A stretch of 64,000 nucleotides of DNA from Pedobacter paludis (GTDB lineage Bacteria; Bacteroidota; Bacteroidia; Sphingobacteriales; Sphingobacteriaceae): contig NZ_QGNY01000001.1 of NCBI RefSeq assembly GCF_003173575.1, forward strand, positions 974,294 to 1,038,293, read 5' to 3'. A model generated the notes under the pieces. That model was not told where the DNA came from. It ran no database searches and saw only the letters and a list, made by a program, of their open reading frames with translations. Shown here in pieces: positions 51,101 through 58,561 of the stretch. Every line of letters begins with the position of its first letter. Position 1 is the first letter of the stretch. The position numbers and the translations under genes are program-made.

Positions 51101-52012
51101 TTAAAACTCCGCTACGTTATAAGCCTTGGCAAATTCCTGTGCAAAATCCTCTAGCTTAACCTTTCCCAATACTGGCTTGTTCCGATAATAATCTTCGTAA
51201 AGCTGGCCCGTTCCCTGGCTGGCTTGCATCTCTACAAAACCATTTGCCACTTGTGCGTTAAAGCCAATCCCCAGCCAATGCCTCAATAGGGTCTCGTCAG
51301 AAATCACTTCCCATTTCAGGTTTGGCAAGCCAATGGCCCGCCCTAAAGCATGAGCAATTTCATTTGGCGAAACCTCATCGCTGGCTACGTAACGTACAGT
51401 TCTGCCTTCAAACGGCAAATCTACTTCCTCTGCAATTACGCTGGCAATATCCAATGGAGAAACCCAAGGCTCCTTTTGGTCGCCACCATAATTTGAAGTA
51501 ATTAGGCCTTTTGATTTGATGTTTCTGATAAAGGATAATAAATTGGTGTAAAATCCAACTGGTCTGATGAATTTAATGTTCACTTCCTCAGGCAAGGATC
51601 TAAGCGATTGCTCTACATTATAATGGAACAACAAGATCCCATTTCCTTTGTTGGTATGTGCACTGATGCTGCTCAAGTGGATTACGTTTTTCACGCCACT
51701 AGCTGCAACTGCTTGTTTATAATGCTCGCCAATCTGGCTAATCGCACCATTAAAATCAACTGCTGTATCAAACATATCGCCTACCGCCTCCATGGTTTCC
51801 ATCAAATACACCACATCGGCACCCGTAAATGCCCAGGTTAAAAAAGCAACATCCTGCATTTTGCCAATCAAGGCCTGGGCACCCAATGCTTCAATTTCAG
51901 TTGCTCTTGATGCACGGCTGCTAATCACCGAAACCTCGTGGCCGTTTTCTACCAATTCTTTTACCAGTGGTTCACCTATATTCCCTAAGGAACCTGTTAA
52001 TACAACTTTCAT
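51101..52012 (-). CDS. NmrA-like NAD(P)-binding oxidoreductase (atypical SDR)
   Basis: 303 residues with 'VVLTGSLGNIGEPLVKELVENGH' as the Rossmann glycine-rich start, 'VIHLSSISAHTNKGNG' and 'FIRPVGFYTNL' typical of the NmrA/QOR2-type atypical SDR group, and a C-terminal helical part. No classical YxxxK is clear, so it may be a redox sensor or a quinone-type reductase. Upstream of an AraC regulator on the same strand. No promoter box clearly fits. Confidence 0.88.
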   Translation of the reverse strand: MKVVLTGSLGNIGEPLVKELVENGHEVSVISSRASRATEIEALGAQALIGKMQDVAFLTWAFTGADVVYLMETMEAVGDMFDTAVDFNGAISQIGEHYKQAVAASGVKNVIHLSSISAHTNKGNGILLFHYNVEQSLRSLPEEVNIKFIRPVGFYTNLLSFIRNIKSKGLITSNYGGDQKEPWVSPLDIASVIAEEVDLPFEGRTVRYVASDEVSPNEIAHALGRAIGLPNLKWEVISDETLLRHWLGIGFNAQVANGFVEMQASQGTGQLYEDYYRNKPVLGKVKLEDFAQEFAKAYNVAEF

Positions 52013-52338
52013 AATCTTTAAATTTTGTTTCTACAAAAATCGGTATGGGCTAAGCCGGAAAATTAGCCAGATGGCTGGTTCTTGTAGCTAAAGGTAAGAT
52101 TGCAGCTTTTATCTAATCCATTTAGTGCACTCCGTACAAGCCTGGAAAAAAGCTGTAGTTATAGGAAAGCTTCGGCCAATTACTTATGCCCCTAACCCGT
52201 GGCTGGTGTGTCAAGAAAGAAGTTTGAACAGCTCAGCGTGTATTTTATACGATTGAATTTTAGCGTTTTTTTTACAGCCTCCATTAATGAATTTTGATTC
52301 CCTGAAACCTGGAGCATCAAAATCAAAGCATAAAAAAA
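52013..52338. other. Intergenic stretch, nothing recognised
   Basis: 326 bases between the NmrA-like start and the csp terminator. No gene, repeat or clear structure was seen apart from a run of eight T near 52267. Confidence 0.4.
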
Positions 52339-52363
52339 ATGCAGTTGGGTTTAGCAACTGCAT
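52339..52363 (-). terminator. Intrinsic terminator of the cold-shock gene
   Basis: ATGCAGTTG / CAACTGCAT, a perfect 9-bp stem with a 7-base loop, followed on the minus strand by eight T, 21 bp past the csp stop. Confidence 0.85.
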
Positions 52364-52383
52364 TAATTTCATAAATGTTCTGG

Positions 52384-52578
52384 TTAAACCAGTGCAATTC
52401 TTACATCAACAGCGTTTACGCCTTTTTTGCCGTCTTGCAACTCAAAAGTAACCTCATCGCCCTCTTTAATGTTGTGAATCAATCCCGATGCATGTACAAA
52501 TACCTCTTCGCCTGTACTGCTTTTTATAAAACCAAAACCTTTGGTTTCGTTGAAAAATTTTACTGTTCCCGTTTGCAT
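52384..52578 (-). CDS. Cold-shock protein (CspA family)
   Basis: 64 residues with an intact cold-shock domain: 'GTVKFFNETKGFGFIKSS', 'EVFVHASGL', 'GDEVTFELQDGKKGVNAVDVRI'. Very similar to the csp at 41888. The ATG at 52578 is used rather than an upstream TTG. A perfect -7 box (52594-52601) and a strong terminator (52339-52363) make this a tidy monocistronic gene with a leader of only about ten bases, unlike the long cold-sensing leaders of enteric cspA. Confidence 0.96.
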   Translation of the reverse strand: MQTGTVKFFNETKGFGFIKSSTGEEVFVHASGLIHNIKEGDEVTFELQDGKKGVNAVDVRIALV

Positions 52579-52593
52579 TGTTTTTTGTTTATT

Positions 52594-52601
52594 CAAAGAT
52601 A
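52594..52601 (-). promoter_or_regulatory. -7 box of the cold-shock gene
   Basis: On the minus strand TATCTTTG fits TAnnTTTG exactly, 15 bases before the ATG at 52578. A TTG lies 11 bases further up, closer than the usual -33 spacing. Confidence 0.55.
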
Positions 52602-52785
52602 TAAAATGTCCACAAGTCTAACCATTCATCAGGCAAGAAAGTTTTGTCAGGCACTTACATAATTACATAGCCTTGTCCCATAGTCTATGGCAGTCCTAGT
52701 GCATGTCTAAGGCATGTTGAAGGCATTTGATTGCATGTTGACGAACCATAAAAAAAAGAATCTCAATTTTTATGCACTAAAACCC

Positions 52786-53973
52786 TCAAAATAATGCTTG
52801 GATAGCAGCTAAGTAAGCCGTATTGTTCGATTTAGCAAAGCGGATATCATAACACTGATTAAAAGTTGCAAAGGCCTTTAATGCCGAACTAAACTTTTCA
52901 ATAACCGAATCCTGTAGCTCAAGGGCTTCAAAATGGATATTATGTACCATCAAAATCTTCTTTTTACGATCAGCTTTGGCATCCATGCGGGCGATGAATG
53001 CATCACCGGCGAGAACTGGAAGAGAGAAATAACCATACAAACGTTTAGCTGCCGGAACAAAACATTCTACTTGGTAATTAAAATCAAAGAAATCGCGTAA
53101 ACGGTGGCGAAACACGTTCAGGATGTCGAAGGGCGAAAGGATAAAAACTTGGTCCGAAATCTCCGCATCAACATTTTGTTCGGCAAGCATATAAAACGGT
53201 CCTTTCAAACCATCTACCTGCACCGTTAAAACTGCTCCTTCAGCCACCATTTTCAGCAGTTCGGTTCTAACCAGATGTCCCTTTACCCTTCTCGATCTCC
53301 AGGCCATTTCCTTTACCGAAGAAATCCCAAGCGCACCCAAAGTTCTTTTGATAATAAAACGGGCAAATTCTTCTGCTGTTGGCATAGATACATCCGTATC
53401 CAAAGGCACCAGATTCAACGGAACATCATAGCTTTTATGAAACTTACTGTCCCGAGTAATCATCAGCCGGCCATCAAAGTAAAGACGCTCCAGCGCAACC
53501 TTTGCCGGTCGCCAGTCCCACCAGCCCGTACTGGCTTCGATACGGTCGTTCTCAAAATCCCCCACCCGAACTGCACCATCCCTTTCCACCCGATCCATAA
53601 TCTGCTCCATCAAAATATTTTCCGCTTTACTGATCGGCTTACGCTGGGTTTTAAAAGCCTCTTTTATCGGGAGTGAAAACCGAAAATCATCCATTGGCAG
53701 ATAACCAGAATCCGAACTGAAATATTCAAAAACCCTGCCCTCCTCGCAAAGTTCGGCAAGCCATGCGGTTTCATAATCTGGAACCCGGGCAAAGAGCACA
53801 TGATGATGCGCACGTTCGACCACATAATTGGTATCCAGCTGTACGAAACCCAAATGATCAATCAGCCGATACACCGCATCAATTCCATAACCAAATTGGG
53901 CAGGCTTGGCCAAACCCGCAGCATGTATAATAATCTTCCTAGCCTGAACCATGGTTAAGTTAATCGCTTGCAT
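52786..53973 (-). CDS. YcaQ/AlkX-type winged-helix DNA glycosylase
   Basis: 395 residues. 'LGFVQLDTNYVVERAHHHVLFARVPDYE' contains the QxD motif (QLD) of the YcaQ/AlkX group of HTH_42 glycosylases that unhook DNA interstrand crosslinks and release alkylated bases. 'FAKSNNTAYLAAIQALF' ends the protein, and 'YGYFSLPVLAGDAFIARMDAKADRKKKILMVHNIHFE' is the conserved C-terminal block. The ATG at 53973 is preferred; the frame extends to 54039 without homology. Single gene. The role in crosslink repair is inferred from the family. Confidence 0.88.
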   Translation of the reverse strand: MQAINLTMVQARKIIIHAAGLAKPAQFGYGIDAVYRLIDHLGFVQLDTNYVVERAHHHVLFARVPDYETAWLAELCEEGRVFEYFSSDSGYLPMDDFRFSLPIKEAFKTQRKPISKAENILMEQIMDRVERDGAVRVGDFENDRIEASTGWWDWRPAKVALERLYFDGRLMITRDSKFHKSYDVPLNLVPLDTDVSMPTAEEFARFIIKRTLGALGISSVKEMAWRSRRVKGHLVRTELLKMVAEGAVLTVQVDGLKGPFYMLAEQNVDAEISDQVFILSPFDILNVFRHRLRDFFDFNYQVECFVPAAKRLYGYFSLPVLAGDAFIARMDAKADRKKKILMVHNIHFEALELQDSVIEKFSSALKAFATFNQCYDIRFAKSNNTAYLAAIQALF

Positions 53974-54128
53974 AAAGCTAAAATATAAAATGCCCACCAA
54001 ACTCTGACCAGCTTCACCCGAAAATATTAAAGGAAGCAATTTTACAGGGAAATGATAGGTCGCAGACGCAAACTTACAAGAAATCTAGAAACCCTCCTCA
54101 GGAACAATGGCAGTGACTTGGCCTCCTC

Positions 54129-54158
54129 GTCATTCCCATCCTGACTGGGAATCGTAAT
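54129..54158. repeat. Small REP-like hairpin
   Basis: ATTCCC-N9-GGGAAT within a CGTCATTCCC...GGGAATCGTAATG context, which resembles dispersed intergenic repeats. Lies between the YcaQ-like gene and the SIR2-like gene. Confidence 0.4.
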
Positions 54159-54249
54159 GTTTTAAAAATGATTTCTCAGATTTAAAACATTTCACGACTT
54201 TCTAACATATTGTCCTATATTAGATATCTACAATTTTAAAACTATTGAT

Positions 54250-55236
54250 TTGGCTGAAGTTGCATATCTTTTAGGAGCAGGAGCAAGTGCAGGAGCATTG
54301 CCCATTGTTAGTCAAATGGCTAATGAGATTATTGAGGATCAAACAGTAATATCAAACTATTTGAAAAGAAGCGATGCTGTAGACGCCAACCCTCTTTTAG
54401 TTTTTTTAGAGGATAGACTAGCTGAACTTGTTAAAGCATGTGATGAACATTCGAGCGTAGATACATATGCTAAAAAACTTTATCATACTGATCAACAAGA
54501 ATTTCAAAAATTAAAGATTACGCTTAGTTTTTATTTTACCGCACGTCAGATAATAAAACAACTAGACAAGCGATATGATAATTTTTTTGCTTCAATACTT
54601 CAGGCAGGAAATAGGTTGCCAAAAAAAATAAAAGTCCTTTCTTGGAACTACGACTTTCAGCTTGAAGCAAGTTTCCAAAATTTCATTGGCGGTAATTTAG
54701 ATAATAGCAAGGAAAGACTTAATATGTTTTCTTCATATGATTTTGAGCAAATGGAATATATTTATGATAAGTTCTCGGTGATAAAACTAAACGGTTCCGC
54801 AAGGATGAAATCTTCAACAGGTAAATACCTGTTTCTAATAGAAAATAGAAATCAAAATCAAGAGCAATTACTTATAGATCTTGTAAGAAATTATCATAGA
54901 ATTTATGAAAAGTATTCATTTTACAGTTGTGAATTAAAATTTGCATGGGAAAACTCATCCCTAATTGATTTTATCAAGTATTGTCATCAAACACTAACCT
55001 GTATCGAAGTAATAGTTGTAATAGGTTATAGCTTTCCTTTCTTTAATAGAAAAGTAGATTTGGCTATATTTGAGAACCTAAAAAACCTTAAAAGAATTAT
55101 CATCCAAGATAAAAATCCAGAAGCGATAAAAGAGGTGTTGTTAGAACTTTTAGAACAAGCTGGCATATCACCCGAGGTTATTCTTAAGAGTGGTACTGAT
55201 CAATTCTTTTTCCCTAAAGAATTAGAAATTAATTAA
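54250..55236 (+). CDS. SIR2-like domain protein with substituted catalytic His
   Basis: 328 residues of the SIR2_2 type used in antiphage NADase systems. Nucleotide-binding loop 'LLGAGASAGALP' at ~8-19, 'SWNYDFQLE' with Asn133 and Asp135, and 'VVIGYSFPFFNRKVD' near 258, then a Rossmann closing strand ('RIIIQDKNPEA'). Where the family has the catalytic His ('KLHGS') this protein has Asn181 ('KLNGSAR'), so NAD hydrolysis may be lost or changed. The start is TTG at 54250, giving the usual N-terminus. No HerA, TIR or Thoeris partner is adjacent; a convergent coiled-coil membrane gene lies 85 bp on. AT-rich, accessory-looking. Confidence 0.8.
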   Translation: MAEVAYLLGAGASAGALPIVSQMANEIIEDQTVISNYLKRSDAVDANPLLVFLEDRLAELVKACDEHSSVDTYAKKLYHTDQQEFQKLKITLSFYFTARQIIKQLDKRYDNFFASILQAGNRLPKKIKVLSWNYDFQLEASFQNFIGGNLDNSKERLNMFSSYDFEQMEYIYDKFSVIKLNGSARMKSSTGKYLFLIENRNQNQEQLLIDLVRNYHRIYEKYSFYSCELKFAWENSSLIDFIKYCHQTLTCIEVIVVIGYSFPFFNRKVDLAIFENLKNLKRIIIQDKNPEAIKEVLLELLEQAGISPEVILKSGTDQFFFPKELEIN

Positions 55237-55321
55237 ATATATCCATAAAATAATTATAAATTATTTAGAAAATTTTGTAATGTATAAAAGTAGATGTAGT
55301 GAATTACAGCGTCTTATTAAA

Positions 55322-56284
55322 TCACATTGAGATATTGTCGTCGAATATATTACTATAAAATCCAATAATCCTTCCAAGAATAGTCAGCTTCGGGTCACTA
55401 GTCAGCGATATTAGTCCAGACTCTTTGAATTTTAGCAATTCATTTTCTGAAAACGAGCCACCATTTTGCATGGCATTATATAATTTAAGAAAATGACTCC
55501 ATTCATTGGAATCTCTTAACTCATGTACCTTATTTAATATTTCTAAAGGAAATTTGTCGGGTGAATTCCAACCATATCTTTTGTCTTGATCGAAAAAAAT
55601 AGTCTTGAATTCATAAAGTTCTTTTTCTAATTCTCCCATATAGACAACCGATTTATTATATTCGTTCTCGATTCGGTCTACTTGAGTTTCCTTTTCATCA
55701 TTTGCGTTTTGCAAACTTTCATTTTTCTGTTTCTCTCTATTTAATTCCGTTGTAACTTTTGCATTCGAAATATTTAATTCATTTACTTTGGCACCTTCTG
55801 TTAAAATTAGTTTATCTTTTTCTTGTATTTGCCTTGTTTGTTCATCAAGGTTTGCTGAAAAGTTTCTAACTCTTTGTCGTTGCTCTTCATATTGTTCGGA
55901 ATATCTATCTCTTTCTTGCACAACTTCTCTATGCGTTTCGAGCAATACCACATTTTTGGATACTACCTTTTTCGTTAACCAAGTCATTAACTTATGGTCA
56001 AAACTTAGTGAAAGTGCTCTTGTACCAAACACAACTAAGTAGCCGGCTAATACAAATACTACTGTCAAGAATATATCTTCTAACAAATTCCGAACTGCAA
56101 AGTCTTTCGCAACCATTAATTTTAATATTGCAAGCTTTTCGACACGACTACAATCGGCGTCAAAATTAAATAGGGTATACCAAAATTCCCAATGGTGTAA
56201 TATGAGAATAAAGCCTAGAGTACCGAAGAAAGGGTTAGTCAATTTATCCTTAACATTTTGAAAAAAGGAATTAAAGAAATCCAT
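55322..56284 (-). CDS. Membrane protein with long coiled coil, unknown function
   Basis: 320 residues. Two hydrophobic segments ('NPFFGTLGFILILHHWEFWY' near 17-36 and 'LEDIFLTVVFVLAGYLVVFG' near 68-88) are followed by a charged coiled coil (~115-235, 'YSEQYEEQRQRVRNFS', 'LNREKQKNESLQNAND') and a globular C-terminus (~240-320, 'SFSENELLKFKESGLI'). The layout suits a membrane anchor with a cytoplasmic sensing or effector domain. Convergent with the SIR2-like gene, so not an operon. Not assigned to a known family. AT-rich. Confidence 0.65.
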   Translation of the reverse strand: MDFFNSFFQNVKDKLTNPFFGTLGFILILHHWEFWYTLFNFDADCSRVEKLAILKLMVAKDFAVRNLLEDIFLTVVFVLAGYLVVFGTRALSLSFDHKLMTWLTKKVVSKNVVLLETHREVVQERDRYSEQYEEQRQRVRNFSANLDEQTRQIQEKDKLILTEGAKVNELNISNAKVTTELNREKQKNESLQNANDEKETQVDRIENEYNKSVVYMGELEKELYEFKTIFFDQDKRYGWNSPDKFPLEILNKVHELRDSNEWSHFLKLYNAMQNGGSFSENELLKFKESGLISLTSDPKLTILGRIIGFYSNIFDDNISM

Positions 56285-56574
56285 GCGCGTTATATAAGGT
56301 TACAAGTATGCTAAAAACATTTGTATTTTCAGAACATCATTCATGATACCACTTTTTTCATTGCCACCTTTTAAAGAAAAGATAGTTTTAATTTCCTTTA
56401 ATAACTTGTACCACCTATAGTGAAATTAATGGTCTTTCCTTTTGTTTGGTATCATCACCAAACCTCAACTTATCTTATTTTTAATAAATAATACTAATGC
56501 AAGTGGAGGTTGTTTGTTGCCAGTAAAAATCAACCCCATTCCCTCTTTTATGGGAAGTTAGTATAACTGGATAA
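56285..56574. other. Intergenic stretch, nothing recognised
   Basis: 290 AT-rich bases upstream of the membrane coiled-coil gene and downstream of the zinc-ribbon gene. No hairpin with a T-run, repeat or promoter box was clear. Confidence 0.35.
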
Positions 56575-56808
56575 TCATAATCGGTTTTCTTTCTCACAAC
56601 TAAAGCACCACAAATATTCTCTATCACCATCTTTTAAAAGTGATTCGGAGTTTTGTCCGCATACTTTACACTCACGTACCAGCCTTTCATCTTCTGTTGC
56701 TAGATAACTACAGTTATAACAACCCCAACTGGTTTTAATATACGGTTCATCTTCAATCACCCATGTAAAGTTCTTAATGCCACATTTAGGGCAGATGTAT
56801 AAAGACAT
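56575..56808 (-). CDS. Small zinc-ribbon protein, 77 residues
   Basis: Eight cysteines in four CxxC pairs: 'CPKC', 'CYNC', 'CKVC' and 'CFSC'. They suggest two zinc ribbons in tandem. No catalytic motif is seen. Downstream of the DUF2185-like gene on the same strand (16 bp), so probably co-expressed. Small metal-binding proteins of this kind have various roles; none can be named. Confidence 0.6.
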   Translation of the reverse strand: MSLYICPKCGIKNFTWVIEDEPYIKTSWGCYNCSYLATEDERLVRECKVCGQNSESLLKDGDREYLWCFSCEKENRL

Positions 56809-56824
56809 ATTTTACAATAGATAA

Positions 56825-57112
56825 TCAGTTCAGATTAAAAGGTTCCCATTTACCAGATTGGTTATTCCGGGTTGCACCAATACCCAAGGGCATATCGTAT
56901 AAGTCATTCACGGATGCATCAATAGTGATTACTTGCTCTAAAGAAATTACTTTGTAATCTTCATCGTTTGGATGGTCGTTTTGCCCACACAGGAACTGCC
57001 AAAAGCCATCTTCTGCTTCATGCGTCACATATGATATGGATCTTTGTTTGTTTAAAACATGATTGCACACAAAACAAGCTGTATTTGCAGGATCGGTAAA
57101 CTTGTAAGTCAT
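56825..57112 (-). CDS. DUF2185-like small protein, 95 residues
   Basis: 'ACFVCNHVLNKQRSISYVTHEAEDGFWQFLCGQNDHPNDEDYKVI' and 'YDMPLGIGATRNN' follow the DUF2185 pattern (Cys, 'GWxFLSGdxD', later 'P.G.a..R'), a family often annotated as immunity-like proteins of toxin systems. The ATG at 57112 is used; the open frame extends to 57259 without support. Followed by the zinc-ribbon gene. Confidence 0.6.
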   Translation of the reverse strand: MTYKFTDPANTACFVCNHVLNKQRSISYVTHEAEDGFWQFLCGQNDHPNDEDYKVISLEQVITIDASVNDLYDMPLGIGATRNNQSGKWEPFNLN

Positions 57113-57353
57113 AATGATTGAGATCGTTAAGTTAAGGAATGAAGATATAAAATATAAAGAGTAGTTACAATAACCTAATTTTCCCACGCTAGCGCACGCC
57201 TGTCGCGTGTGTAACCAGAACACCTTAGCATAAAATTTCCGTTTTTGAGCTAAAGACAAAAAAATATCCTACCCACTCCTATAAGTTGTAAGCATAAATT
57301 TCTTAACTTGATTTTTAGTTAATCGAATTATAAATCCTTTTAAAAAAAACCTT

Positions 57354-58095
57354 ATGTCAACAGCTTATGAAACCGGCCATGCGAAAAATGTGGCCAATTT
57401 TGAAAACCTCCTTACCTTTATCAGCGCCTATGGTGCTACCTACAACCCCAGTAACCCCGCCATTCAGCTTGTAGCCCTAAACACCAAAGCCCAAGAAGCC
57501 AGAACAACGGCAGAACAGGTAAACACCCATTTGGCCAATTACAACATTGCAACCGCTACCCGTGCCAAAGCCTTTGAGCCCATGCAAAAATTAAGCACTC
57601 GCCTTTTTAATGCCCTAAAGGCAACCGATGCATCTAAGCAGGAAATAGCAACTTTGAAACAAACCACCGAAAATTACAAGGACGCAGAGCATCGGCAAAG
57701 CTAAGCGAAGAAGAGAAACAGGTTCTAACAGCAACCGGGAAGGAAATCAATCAAATTTCGGCATTGCAAATGAGTTACGATAATCAGTTGGATACGCTCG
57801 ATAAGCAGATTAAGCTATTAAGCACCATTAAGGCCTATGCCCAAACGAAACGGAATTACAGGTGAACGGCCTCACGGCACTATATAACGATTTGTTGGAA
57901 AAGAATAAAGCTGTAAATAATGAAGCCACGGCATTAAGTGTGGGGCGCCTGCAGCGAAACGAAGCCCTTTACAATCCTGAAATGGGAGTTGTTGCCCTCG
58001 CTACAGATGTTAAGAATTATGTAAAATCTGTTTTTGGGCTCAGCCACCCACAATACAAACAAATTTCTGGCATCTCATTTAGAGCAGAACAATAA
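57354..58095 (+). pseudogene. Conserved helical protein gene with two frameshifts
   Basis: The frame from ATG 57354 is open to 57704, but the helical protein continues in a second frame from about 57680 ('ASAKLSEEEKQVLTATGK') to about 57840, and in a third from 57841 ('PNETELQVNGLTALYNDLL') to the stop at 58095. Both breaks fit the loss of one base in short A or C runs (AA in CAAGG near 57679 and CCC near 57840). Joined, it would be ~247 residues, mostly helical. Function unknown; N-terminal 'AKNVANFENLLTFISAYGATYNPSNPAIQL' looks like a conserved domain in related bacteria. Either a decaying gene or two assembly errors. Confidence 0.7.
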
Positions 58096-58203
58096 AAACC
58101 CAAATCATCCCTATTTAACCGCCCTCCCCCAAGGTGCTGTTTCTTCGGCAAAAAACCTTCAACACTAACCATTGCTCAGCAAGCACCTAAATTTTAACGA
58201 TCT

Positions 58204-58497
58204 GCAAATTTTAGTTCGGGTTCCGTAAACCTTTAACCTTTCCTCATAGAACTTCAACCATACCCCTTAAAACTTTAAATATGTGTTGTAAACCTTTCAT
58301 CCAGTATGGTAAATCTTTAAACACCCGAAGTAAATCTTTGATCTCGTAACGTAATCCTTTAAACGCCTACCGTAAACTTTCAATCTTCAATCCTTAACCT
58401 TCAACTTAAGACCGTAAATCCTCAAACACCCGCAGTAAACCTTTTATCGATCACCGTAACCCTTTAATTACCCTCTACCTTACACCTTCCACCCTAA
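58204..58497. repeat. Degenerate 21-bp phased repeat array
   Basis: The motif GTAAACCTTTAA (with variants) recurs at exactly 21-bp steps: clear copies start at 58225, 58288, 58309, 58330, 58351, 58372, 58414, 58435 and 58456, with weaker ones at the intermediate positions 58246, 58267, 58393. The units also show an inner 7-bp periodicity (ACCTTAC, ACCTTCC, ACCCTAA near the end). It is not coding in the frames checked. It lies just upstream of the PAS kinase gene and ends 38 bp before its -7 box. Confidence 0.85.
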
Positions 58498-58535
58498 ACC
58501 CTCCCCGCCCTATTTCCAATCAACATTTATTTTCT

Positions 58536-58543
58536 TAGTTTTG
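58536..58543 (+). promoter_or_regulatory. -7 box for the PAS kinase gene
   Basis: TAGTTTTG fits TAnnTTTG exactly, 18 bases before the ATG at 58562, giving a leader of about 13 bases. Confidence 0.5.
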
Positions 58544-58561
58544 AAGTAAAACCAAACCCCT

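Noticed and set aside
54250..56284. Thoeris or HerA-SIR2 defence system
   Set aside because: No TIR, HerA or other partner is adjacent; the neighbour is convergent and the catalytic His is replaced.
57186..57215. Inverted repeat GCGCACGC/GCGTGTG as a replication or attachment site
   Set aside because: Short, imperfect and single; it has no supporting integrase, DnaA boxes or flanking duplication.
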